Notes: generated by a model not told the origin, from the sequence alone. A DNA stretch of 64,000 nt from Halioglobus japonicus (GCF_001983995.1 NZ_CP019450.1:620001-684000); one strand, 5' to 3'; positions 32,419-42,664 are shown, counted from the stretch's first letter. Made by a program: numbers and translations.

Positions 32419-32439
32419 TTGTCATTTTATTTGTGACAA
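32419..32439. promoter_or_regulatory. Operator-like palindrome 1 (TTGTCA-N9-TGACAA)
   Basis: A perfect inverted repeat with six-base arms and a nine-base AT-rich centre stands directly before the start codon of the TrmB-like regulator. It is well placed for autoregulation. A second copy with the same arms and spacing lies 73 bases away at 32493-32511. Confidence 0.6.
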
Positions 32440-32445
32440 AAAGCG

Positions 32446-32473
32446 TTGTAATGAATAAAGCTAAGACTAATAT
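32446..32473 (+). promoter_or_regulatory. Putative promoter of glmU-glmS
   Basis: TTGTAA at 32446-32451, a 16-base spacer and TAATAT at 32468-32473 lie between the two operator-like palindromes, 75 bases before the glmU ATG. Confidence 0.45.
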
Positions 32474-32492
32474 GCGCTTATAAAGCAATTTA

Positions 32493-32511
32493 TGTCAAAA
32501 AATATCTGACA
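32493..32511. promoter_or_regulatory. Operator-like palindrome 2 (TGTCA-N9-TGACA)
   Basis: Perfect five-base arms with the same nine-base spacing as the copy at 32419-32439. Centre-to-centre distance is 73 bases, close to seven helical turns. It falls in the expected 5' leader of glmU. Confidence 0.55.
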
Positions 32512-32547
32512 GGTGATGCCTGATCAGGGCTTGCTGGACACATTTAA

Positions 32548-33918
32548 ATGAATCTTGAAATTATTATTCTCGCCGCGGGCAAGGGCTCGCGCATGAAATC
32601 CCCGTTGCCAAAAGTACTGCACCCTGTGGCCGGTAGCCCGATGCTGCAGCGCGTGGTCGACACGGCGCAAACCCTGGCACCCCGTGCCATCCATGTGGTG
32701 GTGGGTCATGGGGCAGATGACGTCAAACAGGCCATGGGCGATGCTGCGGTGAACTGGGTCACACAGGCCGAGCAGAAAGGCACAGGTCACGCCGTGCTTC
32801 AGGCGCTGCCTGTGATTGGCGAAGACAGCGTGGTGTTGGTGCTCTACGGCGATGTGCCCCTGATTCGCACCGAAACCCTGACTGAACTTGTTGCCGCAGC
32901 GGCGTCCGCACCGGCGGTGCTGACGGCGCGTGTCTCCAACCCGGCCGGGCTGGGACGTATTTTGCGCGACAACACCGGTAAGTTGCTGGGCGTTGTTGAG
33001 CACAAGGATGCCAGCCAGGCTGAGCTGGCCATCGACGAAATCAATACCGGCGTGATGGCGGTGCCTGCCGCCGATCTGTGCTCCTACCTGCCCCGGGTCG
33101 GGAATGAAAATGCCCAGGGTGAATACTACCTGCCGGACGTTCTGTCGCTGGCGGTTGCTGACGGCAGGGCGGTCGCCAGTTGCATGGCCACCTCCGAGGT
33201 TGAAGTACTCGGGGTTAACGACCGGGTGCAGCTCAATCGGGTGGAGCGTGAGTTCCAGCGGCGCCGCGCCGAAGATCTGTTGCTGCAGGGTGTGGCCGTG
33301 GCTGACGTGAGCCGTTTGGATATTCGCGGCGAGCTGACCTGTGGCAGCGATGTATTTATCGACGTGAACGTCGTGATCGAGGGTGTCGTGCAGCTCGAAG
33401 ATGGCGCCAGGATCGGCCCCAACTGCGTGCTCAAAAACGCTGTTGTCGGTGCCGGAGCCCAGATACACGCAATGAGCCACATTGAAGAAGCGACGATAGG
33501 CCCCGATGCGAACGTCGGGCCCTATGCGCGCTTGCGTCCCGGTACCGAGCTGGCGGCCGGTGCCCGCGTCGGTAATTTCGTGGAGACCAAAAAGGCGCGG
33601 ATTGGTGTCGGCAGCAAGATTAACCACCTCTCCTATGTGGGCGATTGCGAGATGGGCGCAGGTGTAAATATCGGTGCCGGCACCATCACCTGTAACTACG
33701 ACGGTGTGAACAAACACAAGACCACCATGGGCGACGGCGTCTTCGTGGGGTCCAACAGCACATTGGTGGCGCCTATTGAGATTGCCGACGGCGGCTTTGT
33801 CGGCGCGGGCTCCACCGTGACCAAGGCGGTGGGCGAGGATGAGCTAGCGGTCAGCCGCGCCAAGCAACGTAATATCCAGGGCTGGAATCGCCCCGGCAAA
33901 CCCGACGGGGAGCAGTAA
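32548..33918 (+). CDS. glmU: Bifunctional N-acetylglucosamine-1-phosphate uridyltransferase / glucosamine-1-phosphate acetyltransferase
   Basis: A 456-residue enzyme making UDP-GlcNAc for peptidoglycan and lipopolysaccharide. The N-terminal uridyltransferase domain has [20 protein letters not shown] and YGDVPL. The C-terminal half is a left-handed beta helix of hexapeptide repeats ([20 protein letters not shown] onward) with the acetyltransferase region [14 protein letters not shown] and [13 protein letters not shown]. glmS starts one base after its stop, so both steps are co-expressed. Confidence 0.97.
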   Translation: MNLEIIILAAGKGSRMKSPLPKVLHPVAGSPMLQRVVDTAQTLAPRAIHVVVGHGADDVKQAMGDAAVNWVTQAEQKGTGHAVLQALPVIGEDSVVLVLYGDVPLIRTETLTELVAAAASAPAVLTARVSNPAGLGRILRDNTGKLLGVVEHKDASQAELAIDEINTGVMAVPAADLCSYLPRVGNENAQGEYYLPDVLSLAVADGRAVASCMATSEVEVLGVNDRVQLNRVEREFQRRRAEDLLLQGVAVADVSRLDIRGELTCGSDVFIDVNVVIEGVVQLEDGARIGPNCVLKNAVVGAGAQIHAMSHIEEATIGPDANVGPYARLRPGTELAAGARVGNFVETKKARIGVGSKINHLSYVGDCEMGAGVNIGAGTITCNYDGVNKHKTTMGDGVFVGSNSTLVAPIEIADGGFVGAGSTVTKAVGEDELAVSRAKQRNIQGWNRPGKPDGEQ

Positions 33919-33919
33919 T

Positions 33920-35749
33920 ATGTGTGGCATTGTAGCCGCCGCCGCGCGGCGTGAAGTCAGTGAGATTCTGCTTGAGGGGCTGCGCCGTCTTGAGTATCGC
34001 GGCTACGATTCTGCCGGCCTGGCTGTTCTGGATGACGACGCCAGACTGCTGGTGCACAAACGCCTGGGCAAAGTCGCGGAGCTGGAGAAAGCCCAGCACG
34101 CGCAGCCCTATTACGGGCCCACGGGTATTGCGCATACTCGCTGGGCGACCCATGGCGAACCTTCCGCAGCCAACGCACACCCGCACACCTCAGGCGATCG
34201 CATTGCGTTGGTCCACAACGGCATTATCGAAAACCACAGCGTACTGCGTCAGCAGTTGGAAGCGGAAGGTTATGTGTTTACCTCCGCGACTGATACCGAG
34301 GTCATTGTTCATTTGCTCCATCGGGCCATGAACGGCTGCGACGATATACTCAAAGCAATGGCTACCGTGGTTGATCAGCTTGAGGGCGCCTATGCCCTGG
34401 CAGCGATTGATCGGGAGAACCCCGGCCAGATTGTCGGAGCCCGCCAGGGTAGCCCGCTGGTGATCGGTGTGGGCATTGGCGAGAACTTTATGGCCTCCGA
34501 CCAGATGGCTTTGCGCCAGGTCACGGACCGTTTCATCTACCTCGAGGAGGGTGACATGGTACGCATCACACCCGCCAGCATCGCGGTATTCGATGCCCAG
34601 GGTGATGCGGTAGAGCGCGAAACCACCCGTATCGCTGAGGCCGAAGAGACCGTAGAGCTGGGTGACTACGATCACTACATGCTCAAGGAAATCTACGAAC
34701 AACCCCGCGCTCTGGCAGCGACGTTTAGTGCAGCCGGCGGCCATGAAGTTGCCGACAGCGCATTTGGCGAGTGCGCTGCCGAGATTTTCGATCGGGTAAA
34801 AGCGGTGCAGATTGTCGCCTGCGGCACCAGTTTCCACGCCGGTATGGTGGCGCGTTACTGGCTGGAGGAGCTGGCGGGTATTCCCTGTGAGGTAGAGGTA
34901 GCGTCTGAGTTTCGCTACCGCAAGCGGGTGCAGATTCCCGGCACTTTGTTGCTGACCATATCCCAGTCAGGTGAAACTGCTGACACACTGGCAGCCTTGC
35001 GCGATGCGGGCACCGATGATTTTGTCGGTAGCCTGGTGATTGCCAATGTCGACAACAGCTCATTGGTGCGCGAAAGCGATCTGGTATTCCTGACCCGTGC
35101 CGGTGCTGAAATTGGTGTGGCCTCTACCAAGGCTTTCACCACCCAGTTGGTAGGCCTGCTAATGCTCACCATCGCACTGGGGCGTCGCAACGGATTGCCG
35201 CAAGGGCGTGAGCAGGAATTGGTCAATGCTCTGCATGCACTGCCTGATTATGTGCAGCAGACCCTGGCACTCGATACCGCCATCAAGGCATTGTCCGAAG
35301 CCTTTATTCCCAAGCACCATGCATTGTTCCTCGGCCGTGGAATTCACTATCCGGTGGCGATGGAGGGTTCACTCAAGCTCAAGGAGATTTCCTATATCCA
35401 TGCCGAGGCTTATCCCGCGGGAGAGCTCAAGCACGGCCCACTGGCGCTGGTCGATGACGACATGCCGGTGGTGGCAGTTGCTCCCGGTGATGAATTGCTG
35501 GAGAAGCTGAAGTCCAACCTCGAGGAAGTGCGCTCGCGCGGGGGTGAACTGTTTGTGTTTGCCGATCGCCAGGCGGGCTTTACCAGCGAGCCCCGGGTCA
35601 GGGTGTTGGCCATGCCGCACTGCCCGGAAGTGGCCAAGCCCATCATCTATACAGTGGCGTTACAGCTGCTGTCCTATCATGTGGCGGTACAGAAAGGCAC
35701 TGATGTCGATAAGCCGCGTAACCTCGCCAAGTCGGTTACGGTGGAGTAA
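33920..35749 (+). CDS. glmS: Glutamine-fructose-6-phosphate aminotransferase (isomerising)
   Basis: A 609-residue enzyme that makes glucosamine-6-phosphate, the first step toward UDP-GlcNAc. It begins MCGIVAA with the Cys that becomes the N-terminal nucleophile of the glutaminase domain. Two SIS sugar-isomerase domains follow ([23 protein letters not shown], then [19 protein letters not shown]), and it ends [10 protein letters not shown] as in all GlmS. An inverted repeat GGTTAC-GTAACC overlaps the stop codon. Confidence 0.98.
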   Translation: MCGIVAAAARREVSEILLEGLRRLEYRGYDSAGLAVLDDDARLLVHKRLGKVAELEKAQHAQPYYGPTGIAHTRWATHGEPSAANAHPHTSGDRIALVHNGIIENHSVLRQQLEAEGYVFTSATDTEVIVHLLHRAMNGCDDILKAMATVVDQLEGAYALAAIDRENPGQIVGARQGSPLVIGVGIGENFMASDQMALRQVTDRFIYLEEGDMVRITPASIAVFDAQGDAVERETTRIAEAEETVELGDYDHYMLKEIYEQPRALAATFSAAGGHEVADSAFGECAAEIFDRVKAVQIVACGTSFHAGMVARYWLEELAGIPCEVEVASEFRYRKRVQIPGTLLLTISQSGETADTLAALRDAGTDDFVGSLVIANVDNSSLVRESDLVFLTRAGAEIGVASTKAFTTQLVGLLMLTIALGRRNGLPQGREQELVNALHALPDYVQQTLALDTAIKALSEAFIPKHHALFLGRGIHYPVAMEGSLKLKEISYIHAEAYPAGELKHGPLALVDDDMPVVAVAPGDELLEKLKSNLEEVRSRGGELFVFADRQAGFTSEPRVRVLAMPHCPEVAKPIIYTVALQLLSYHVAVQKGTDVDKPRNLAKSVTVE

Positions 35750-35799
35750 CCGCTGGCTCTGGCGCCGTGCTGATGCGCGAGCGCTGGGGCATACATGTC

Positions 35800-37716
35800 T
35801 CAGCGAAGGCCCCTGGTAGTCTGTTTCTCACGGCGCTCGTCGACTTTGCGCATGACCGGGTGTTTATGTTCATGCGCGGGCTGCAGCGCGTGCAATCGCG
35901 GCAGAGTGCGAGTGGCCTTGGCTTGACCATTGACACTTTGAGGCGCGACTGAGAACAGCGCATCGAGGTTTTCACACAGGCTTAGCCCTGGCTGCAGTGT
36001 TCGCTGCGCGGGTACGGCGTTGAGGTATTTAGAGACATCGGCTTCATCTAGAATGGTGCTCAGTACCAGTCGCGCGCGTTCCTTGATCTGAGGGACCGAC
36101 GCACGGTTGAGGCTGCCCCACTGCAAGATGTAATCGGTACAGTCCTGGGGTTCCTGTGCGGGCTCATCCAGGAATGACTGAAGCTTGTCGACGCCGAAGA
36201 AGTACGACATCAACACTTCCTCGACCAGGGTAGCGGTGTCTTCGTAAATGGTGGAGTAGGAGTACATGCTGTTGGCTGTGTCGGAGGCAAAGGCCTGGCC
36301 GACATCGGCTGCGGTCAGGTTGAGTATGGTGTTATTGGCCTCCACTCCCCGGTACAGCACGTCGGCGACCTGGTACAGCAATTGTGAAGAGAGTGGATAG
36401 GTGTTGCCCAAGCCGGCGCTGGCCTCAAGCCCCCACAGTCGGAAGTAAAAGTCCAGCGGCGTCAGCGTGCTGTTCGCGGGTGGCATGATGGCGGGGTGAA
36501 TGAAATCGTTGGCGTGGGCCAGTTCGTGGGCAATGACATAGCCCAGCGGCAGAATGATCTCCACAAGACTTCGCGTGACGCCTTCGGGATAGTCACCGCT
36601 GAAACCCCAGGCGAGGTTGCGCCCGGACAGGTAAGTCCCTGCGGGAATAAATTGCAGCGCGTTGCCAAAGTCGGAACGGAAATCTGGGGTCCAGTCGATG
36701 CTTTCACGTTCTCTCGGGGTCAGCCACAAATCCTGCGGGTCGATATAAATGGCGCCGGTTAACGCAGTGAAGAACGCGGGGCGAATGTCTGAGCCAATGA
36801 CGATGGCGGTAACACCGCGGAACATTTTGAGCATTTCCGGTGGCAGGTTCTGGAGCACCTGGGAATAACGGTTACCCATCCAGCCATGGCTGACCACGAC
36901 GCGTTGCATAATGTCGCTGACCGATGGGTTGCTGGTCACTGCGCCAATGTATGGCAGGGTCTGCATGGAGCACACGCTGTGCGGGTTGCTGGCGGCAGCA
37001 CAGTTCACCAGGACATCTTTCCAGGGAGAGGATTGGCTGTATGGCTTCAACTCAGCGATCGGGTTGAGGGACTCTGCAATGCCGAAATCGTAGCTCACGG
37101 TTGCCAGCGTACCCGCTTCATCGAGGGTCGAGATCATTAGCCAATAATCATCGGGAATGTAATCCGCGGTGGGCAGAGTGAATTCATAGTTCGGTCCTAC
37201 TCGCGTCCCCGGGATGATCATGGGCATGCCGGGAGGGGCGACGAAGGTGCGCATAGGGGCGGCGGGGTCACTGCCTTCCAGAACGATAGAGGCGGCGGGA
37301 ATAGTCAGCGTGCGCGTGCCTGCATCCCAGAAGAACTGGTAGTCGTTCAACACCATCGGGCCCTGGTAGCCGGCGGTAAATGTCGCGTCCAGCGGGATCT
37401 CGTCATCCCTGCCCCAGGCGTCTTCTGTGAGAGTCAGGGAGCACTCGAGGACCTGGCCAACACTACAGATTTCATTCCAGGCGCTGAATGAGTGCCCCGG
37501 TGCAGGTACTGGCCAGAACGTTTCCTGGAAATCCTCGTTAATCTCGAACACGTACCCGTCGCGATACACCGTGTTGGCCTGTTCCCCAAACACAAAGCCC
37601 TGGCCCTGGATGGCGACCGGCATACGGCAGGCCGACAGGAGTACCAGAAACGACAGGCCTAACAGGCGTAAACTGGTTTTATTGAGGCTAGACAGCAGGG
37701 TTGCCACAGTGTGCAT
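35800..37716 (-). CDS. Putative lipoprotein with HExxH metalloprotease motif, family not recognised
   Basis: A 638-residue protein starting with a lipoprotein signal peptide whose lipobox is LVLLSAC (Cys30), so it should be anchored to a membrane outside the cytoplasm. Near residue 396 it has VIAHELAHANDF, a zinc-peptidase HExxH motif. No further protease signature is obvious to me. The N-terminal 250 residues look beta-rich and the C-terminal 40 residues are basic. ATG at 37716 was chosen for the signal peptide and a GGAG eight bases upstream. It is convergent with glmS. Function is unknown; a peptidase acting on envelope proteins is a possibility. Confidence 0.7.
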   Translation of the reverse strand: MHTVATLLSSLNKTSLRLLGLSFLVLLSACRMPVAIQGQGFVFGEQANTVYRDGYVFEINEDFQETFWPVPAPGHSFSAWNEICSVGQVLECSLTLTEDAWGRDDEIPLDATFTAGYQGPMVLNDYQFFWDAGTRTLTIPAASIVLEGSDPAAPMRTFVAPPGMPMIIPGTRVGPNYEFTLPTADYIPDDYWLMISTLDEAGTLATVSYDFGIAESLNPIAELKPYSQSSPWKDVLVNCAAASNPHSVCSMQTLPYIGAVTSNPSVSDIMQRVVVSHGWMGNRYSQVLQNLPPEMLKMFRGVTAIVIGSDIRPAFFTALTGAIYIDPQDLWLTPRERESIDWTPDFRSDFGNALQFIPAGTYLSGRNLAWGFSGDYPEGVTRSLVEIILPLGYVIAHELAHANDFIHPAIMPPANSTLTPLDFYFRLWGLEASAGLGNTYPLSSQLLYQVADVLYRGVEANNTILNLTAADVGQAFASDTANSMYSYSTIYEDTATLVEEVLMSYFFGVDKLQSFLDEPAQEPQDCTDYILQWGSLNRASVPQIKERARLVLSTILDEADVSKYLNAVPAQRTLQPGLSLCENLDALFSVAPQSVNGQAKATRTLPRLHALQPAHEHKHPVMRKVDERREKQTTRGLR

Positions 37717-37918
37717 GTAAGTATCTCCGGACTTAATCCCCTGCGCTGTAAGCGAGGGCATGTGCTGTTACTCGATGCCGTGAGTCTATCAGCGCCAGTG
37801 CCGAACGGCACCTTGCTGCATGCGAAAATATGACGAATGCGGAAGCTTTGTAGGTGTTGTGTCCAGGCCGTGGTGGCCCGCGTCCCAGAGCGGCGCGCGG
37901 GCCGACGACCTGTGAGGT

Positions 37919-38278
37919 TTACTGGGGGTTGGCCGCTTTGTATTCGCGAACCTCAGTATTGAACTGGCCGGCAACCGCTTCTTCGGCAGACACCGCGGCG
38001 TTGTAGGTTTCCTCGGCGGCTTTCAGTGCGTCTGCGGCACCCTCAGCACCTTCGGTAACCTGTGCCTGTGCAGCATTCAGGGCGGGTTCGAGGCACTTCA
38101 TGTAATCCAGGTTGGCGGCCTGAAATGCCTTCACCGCTTTCTGGCCAGCGAGCATTTGCTCCATGGAAGCGGTGGCTCCATCGGGCAGTTCGGGGGCGTC
38201 TGGCGCAGTACAATCGGCTGCGATAGTAGAGGTGCTGCCCAGTGCCAGTGCCAGGGCGGAATACTTGATCAGTTTCAT
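37919..38278 (-). CDS. Small secreted protein of unknown function
   Basis: A 119-residue protein with a clear signal peptide (MKLIKYSALALALGSTSTIAA) and a helical mature part rich in Ala and Glu. Two cysteines stand in DCTAPD and MKCLEP. I recall similar proteins as conserved hypotheticals in marine gammaproteobacteria, with the tail EVAGQFNTEVREYKAANPQ typical, but no function is known. A GC-rich hairpin without a T tract follows at 37875-37903. Probably periplasmic. Confidence 0.75.
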   Translation of the reverse strand: MKLIKYSALALALGSTSTIAADCTAPDAPELPDGATASMEQMLAGQKAVKAFQAANLDYMKCLEPALNAAQAQVTEGAEGAADALKAAEETYNAAVSAEEAVAGQFNTEVREYKAANPQ

Positions 38279-38335
38279 TGTTGTAGTCTCCTTTTGGGGA
38301 GGAAAACCTTAGCAGGCCTTATCGAGCCTGCCAAG

Positions 38336-39496
38336 TCAGCTCGATTGCCCCACCCAGAGTTTGGGCAGGTCGTAGCGGGCTTCCAGTGTGCGTGCAGTCG
38401 CATCTGCCTGAGCCTTGTCAGACAGGTTAATTACCCGGACGCGGTAGAAGGTGCGGCCGGACTTTTCGCCGGTGACCACGACGACCTTGCCTGCGCCGGG
38501 CTGCAGGCGCCGCGCCCAACCCTGAGCGGTTTGCTCCTGGCTATAGGAGCCAAAGTTCACGAACCAGGTGCCGCTTTCCACGGCGAGGGTCGGTGTTGGT
38601 GCCGCAGGTTTCGGGCTTGGTGACGTATTGCGGGCCACGGGCTTGGGTGCAGGCTTGGTGGCCGCAACGGGCTTGGCGGGCGGGGCAGGCTCCGGTTTGG
38701 TCATCGCGTCCTGTTGCGCTGCCAATTGCTTTTCCAGGCCGGTGACAATCGCCTGCAGGCTGCGGTTTTCAGCGTTCACAAGATCCAGCTCGGCTTCGAG
38801 GTCCGCGTTAAGTGCCACCAGCGCCTCGTTGTTGGCGCGCGTTTCGGCAACTTCGTTGGGATTGGCAGCAGTGGCCAGGTTGGACTGCAGGCGGCGAATC
38901 TCTTCCTGCATTTCGGCGCGTTGCTGCATAACGCCATAGCCGCCGGCACCTAGCAGTACGAGTGCCACCAGGCCCACCAGGATCAGGCCTAGCGGCAGGG
39001 TGATTTCGCGTTCTTCCTCTTCGTAATATTCGGTGCCCTCATCCAGCTCGTCATCGCGGGGATCCCATTCGGGTTGCTCAGATTCCAACCTGGTTACAGG
39101 GGGCAGTGGTTTGGTCACGGGCTCGGCGACGGGGGCTTCTGCTGTTGTTTGCTCGACAGTCTGCAGGCGATCTTCTTCATCCCAGGGGTCATCCTCTTCA
39201 GTGGACTCGGCGTCCCAGGTCTCCTCCTCGGAGGCAGCGTTCTCCCAGCTATCTTCTACCTGGGGTGCATCATGCTGATCCTCGGGCAGGTCATCGAAGT
39301 AGTCGGGTTCGTCTTCTTCGAGGTCGTCTTCGGCGGCCGCGCTGTCAAACATGGCGGTGTGGTCGGTGTCGCGATCATCGTCGGGTGCGTCGCTATCGTC
39401 GAAGTCGTCAAACAGTCGTTCGCCGGGCGTCCAGCCCTGCTCATTGCCGACGTCGAGATCCAGTTGTTCTTCCTGGCGATCCTTATCGTTATTCAT
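38336..39496 (-). CDS. SPOR-domain membrane protein
   Basis: A 386-residue bitopic protein. Residues 1-165 are very acidic (long Asp/Glu stretches) and probably cytoplasmic. One transmembrane helix follows (about 167-189, LPLGLILVGLVALVLLGAGG), then a coiled coil (about 190-260), a Pro/Lys-rich linker, and a SPOR domain at about 307-385 (GTWFVNFGSYSQEQTAQGWA). SPOR domains bind denuded peptidoglycan at division sites, so a role in cell division or envelope maintenance is likely. The unusually acidic N-terminus is the odd feature. Confidence 0.85.
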   Translation of the reverse strand: MNNDKDRQEEQLDLDVGNEQGWTPGERLFDDFDDSDAPDDDRDTDHTAMFDSAAAEDDLEEDEPDYFDDLPEDQHDAPQVEDSWENAASEEETWDAESTEEDDPWDEEDRLQTVEQTTAEAPVAEPVTKPLPPVTRLESEQPEWDPRDDELDEGTEYYEEEEREITLPLGLILVGLVALVLLGAGGYGVMQQRAEMQEEIRRLQSNLATAANPNEVAETRANNEALVALNADLEAELDLVNAENRSLQAIVTGLEKQLAAQQDAMTKPEPAPPAKPVAATKPAPKPVARNTSPSPKPAAPTPTLAVESGTWFVNFGSYSQEQTAQGWARRLQPGAGKVVVVTGEKSGRTFYRVRVINLSDKAQADATARTLEARYDLPKLWVGQSS

Positions 39497-39561
39497 GTTC
39501 AGCTCACCCCATCCCCTTTGTCGGGATAGTACCAGACCTCTACCGCCAATGCTGCCAAAAC

Positions 39562-40413
39562 TCAGCTGCGCAAGTCCTGCAGGCCCCGACTTAATCGACC
39601 GAGATGGCGACTGACGACGGCGCCCTTGGACTTGGACACGCCCGCCGCGAGAATATCGATGACCGTGAGATGCGCGATACGCGATGGCAGTGGTGTATAG
39701 CGGGCGCCGGCCTGGTCCTGGACGTCGATGGGGATGGCGATACTGCAGCGTTCTATCACCGGCGTACCGCCGGGCGCGAGGCCGATGGTGACAGCGCCTG
39801 ATTCGCTGACGCGATCGAGCGCCTCCAGCAGCGCGGTGCTGCGACCTGACTGGGATATTGCCACCACGACATCGCGCGGGGTCAGGGACATGGCCACCAT
39901 GGCCTGAATGTGCGGGTCTGAATGGGCGGCGCTGGGTATCTGCAGACGAAAAAACTTGTGCTGGGCATCAATGGCAACCGGAGCGGATGCGCCAAAGCCG
40001 TAAAACTCTGCCCTATTGGCGTTGGCAAGTGCCTCGACAGCGGCTTCAATCGCATCCAGGTCGAGTGAGTCGCGCACCTGGGTAAGGGTTTCCAGTGTGG
40101 CGTCAAACACCTTGTAGGTATAGTCGCGCGCGGTATCCCGCTCGTTGAGCGAGAACGGTTCGGAAGAGGTTGGCATTGCATTGCGGGCCAGTGCCAATTT
40201 GAAGTTGCCAAAGCCCTCGCAGCCAATGGCGCGGCAGAAGCGCACAACGGTGGGCTCACTGACACCGGCGGCTGCAGCCAGGTCCACAACGCGCATGTGC
40301 ATGACCTGGTCAGGCTGGGCGAGTACCAGCTCCGCCACCTTTCGTTCCGAGCGGCGCAGGCTGTGCAGGCGAGATTCAATCTCGGGAAGTATGGGTCTGT
40401 CGGTGGCCGCCAT
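39562..40413 (-). CDS. hexR: RpiR-family regulator HexR
   Basis: A 283-residue repressor with an N-terminal RpiR helix-turn-helix (VVDLAAAAGVSEPTVVRFCRAIG) and a C-terminal SIS sugar-phosphate domain (FYGFGASAPVAIDAQHKFFRL, AISQSGRSTALLEAL). HexR senses KDPG and controls glucose and central carbon genes in gammaproteobacteria. The usual neighbours zwf, pgl, eda or edd are not adjacent here. ATG at 40413 matches homologue starts. It is divergent from uvrD with a 97-base gap in which I see no HexR-type operator. Confidence 0.88.
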   Translation of the reverse strand: MAATDRPILPEIESRLHSLRRSERKVAELVLAQPDQVMHMRVVDLAAAAGVSEPTVVRFCRAIGCEGFGNFKLALARNAMPTSSEPFSLNERDTARDYTYKVFDATLETLTQVRDSLDLDAIEAAVEALANANRAEFYGFGASAPVAIDAQHKFFRLQIPSAAHSDPHIQAMVAMSLTPRDVVVAISQSGRSTALLEALDRVSESGAVTIGLAPGGTPVIERCSIAIPIDVQDQAGARYTPLPSRIAHLTVIDILAAGVSKSKGAVVSRHLGRLSRGLQDLRS

Positions 40414-40510
40414 GGCGAGAAATTCCTGTGCAGTGCCGCGTGAGTATAGCGCCCGTGGCGGATGGAAAAAATGTGAACCGCAGACCTTGGCTGTCGGGTA
40501 GAATGCGGGC

Positions 40511-42664
40511 ATGGATGTATCAGATATTCTCTCCCCCCTTAACGAAGCCCAGCGAGAAGCCGTCGCTGCCGACAGCGGTAACCTGTTGGTGCTGGCCGGT
40601 GCCGGCAGTGGCAAAACCCGGGTGCTCGTGCACCGCATTGCGTGGCTGATTCGCGCCGAAGGGCTGTCGCCCTGGTCGATTCTCGCCGTGACCTTTACCA
40701 ATAAAGCGGCGCGTGAAATGCGCTCGCGTATCGAGGAAATGCTCCAGGTGCCGTCCCATGGCATGTGGGTGGGTACTTTCCACGGTCTCGCCCACCGCCT
40801 GTTGAAAGCGCATTGGAAAGAGGCGGGGCTTCCGCAGAATTTTCAGATTCTCGACAGCGATGACCAGCTGCGCCTGGTGAAGCGCGTTTGCCGCGAACTC
40901 GAACTGGACGAGGGCCGCTGGCCGCCCAAGCAGGCCATGTGGTACATCAACTCGCAAAAGGATGAGGGGCTGCGGTCGCGGCATATCGATGTGCCCCATA
41001 GCGACCTGTTTGGCCAGACTATGTTGCAGGTATACCGCGCCTATGAGGAAGCCTGTGAGCGCGGCGGCATGGTGGACTTTGCCGAGCTGCTATTGCGCGC
41101 TCATGAGCTCTGGCTCAAAGCGCCGGAAGTCCTGGCGCACTACCAGGGACGCTTCAAGCAAATTCTGGTGGACGAGTTTCAGGACACCAATACGATTCAG
41201 TACGCATGGCTGCGGGTGCTGGCGGGGAAGCATATTCCGGTCATAGCCGTCGGCGATGACGACCAGTCTATCTACGGTTGGCGCGGCGCCAAGATCGAGA
41301 ATATCCAGCGCTTTGCGGATGACTTCGAAGGCACGCGCACGGTGCGCCTGGAGCAGAACTACCGTTCCACTCAGACCATATTGCAGGCTGCCAATGGGGT
41401 GATTGGCTTTAACTTTGGCAGGCTGGGTAAAGAGCTATGGACTGCGGGTGAGTCCGGTGATCCCATTACGCTCTACGCTGGTTTCAATGAACACGACGAA
41501 GCCCGCTTCATCGTCGAACAGGCCCAGGACTGGATTGACGGTGGCCAGAACCGGTCGTCAGTGGCCGTGCTGTATCGCTCCAATGCCCAGTCCCGGGTGT
41601 TGGAAGAGGGATTGATCAGGGCTGGCTTGCCCTATCGCATTTACGGCGGCCAGCGGTTCTATGAGCGGCTCGAGATTCGCAACGCACTGGCATACCTGCG
41701 CCTGATCCAGAGTCGCGGCGACGACGCTGCTATCGAGCGTGTCATCAATACACCGCCGCGTGGCATTGGTTCGAAAACGCTCGAGGTGGTTCGCGAGGTC
41801 GCTCGCAGCCGTACCGTTTCCCTGTGGCAGGCCATTGCCGCAGCGATTGAGGAGAAACTGCTGCCCGCCCGGGCGCTGGGTGCTCTCGAGGGCTTTGCGG
41901 TGTTGATCAATGAACTCGACACGGGCACGGATGAGCTATCCCTCGAAGAGCTGGTCGAGCATGTGATTCACGCCTCTGGACTCATTGAATTTCACCAGAA
42001 AGAAAAAGGTGAGAAGGGGCAGGCGCGTATCGAAAACCTCGAGGAACTGGTCAGCGCTGCCAAGCAGTTCGTGGCAGAAGAGGGCGACGATGCGTCGCCA
42101 TTGCAGCAGTTTCTGGATAACGCCGCGCTGGATGCCGGCGATGCCCAGGCGGATGAGCACGAGGACAGTGTGCAATTGATGACCCTGCACTCCGCCAAGG
42201 GGCTTGAATTCCCCCTGGTGTTTCTCGCCGGCATGGAGGAAAACCTGTTTCCCCACCGTATGTCTGCCGAGGAGCCCGGGCGCATGGAGGAAGAGCGTCG
42301 TCTCTGCTATGTGGGTATTACCCGCGCCATGGAAAAGCTGGTGCTGACTTATGCCGAGTCGCGACGCCTGCACGGCAGCGAAACTTTTAACGCACCATCG
42401 CGCTTTGTGCGTGAGATCCCCGCGGAGTTGCTGCAGGAAGTGCGGCTCAATACCACCGTGGCTCGGCCAGTGAGTACGCTTTCCCAGGCAGAGGTGCCAG
42501 ACACGGGCCTGAGCCTCGGCCAGCGTGTTTACCACCAGATTTTTGGTGAGGGCACCGTGTTAAACTTTGAAGGCCGAGGCAACACCGCCCGGGTTGAAGT
42601 CAACTTCGACACCGAGGGCAGCAAGTGGCTGGTATTGCAGTACGCGAACCTGCAGCTGGTCTGA
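40511..42664 (+). CDS. uvrD: DNA helicase II (UvrD)
   Basis: A 717-residue superfamily 1A helicase for nucleotide-excision and mismatch repair. Motifs in order: Walker A AGAGSGKT, TFTNKAAREM, DEFQDTN, DDQSIYGWRGA, QNYRST, VQLMTLHSAKGLEF and VGITRAMEKL. The C-terminal GQRVYHQIFGEGTVLNFEG-type tail is typical of UvrD. Normal length and intact frame. It is upstream of the TRAP solute-binding gene on the same strand, with a 53-base gap. Confidence 0.97.
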   Translation: MDVSDILSPLNEAQREAVAADSGNLLVLAGAGSGKTRVLVHRIAWLIRAEGLSPWSILAVTFTNKAAREMRSRIEEMLQVPSHGMWVGTFHGLAHRLLKAHWKEAGLPQNFQILDSDDQLRLVKRVCRELELDEGRWPPKQAMWYINSQKDEGLRSRHIDVPHSDLFGQTMLQVYRAYEEACERGGMVDFAELLLRAHELWLKAPEVLAHYQGRFKQILVDEFQDTNTIQYAWLRVLAGKHIPVIAVGDDDQSIYGWRGAKIENIQRFADDFEGTRTVRLEQNYRSTQTILQAANGVIGFNFGRLGKELWTAGESGDPITLYAGFNEHDEARFIVEQAQDWIDGGQNRSSVAVLYRSNAQSRVLEEGLIRAGLPYRIYGGQRFYERLEIRNALAYLRLIQSRGDDAAIERVINTPPRGIGSKTLEVVREVARSRTVSLWQAIAAAIEEKLLPARALGALEGFAVLINELDTGTDELSLEELVEHVIHASGLIEFHQKEKGEKGQARIENLEELVSAAKQFVAEEGDDASPLQQFLDNAALDAGDAQADEHEDSVQLMTLHSAKGLEFPLVFLAGMEENLFPHRMSAEEPGRMEEERRLCYVGITRAMEKLVLTYAESRRLHGSETFNAPSRFVREIPAELLQEVRLNTTVARPVSTLSQAEVPDTGLSLGQRVYHQIFGEGTVLNFEGRGNTARVEVNFDTEGSKWLVLQYANLQLV

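Noticed and set aside
37875..37903. Intrinsic terminator after the small secreted protein gene
   Set aside because: The hairpin GGCCCGCG/CGCGGGCC is perfect, but no T tract follows on the minus strand.
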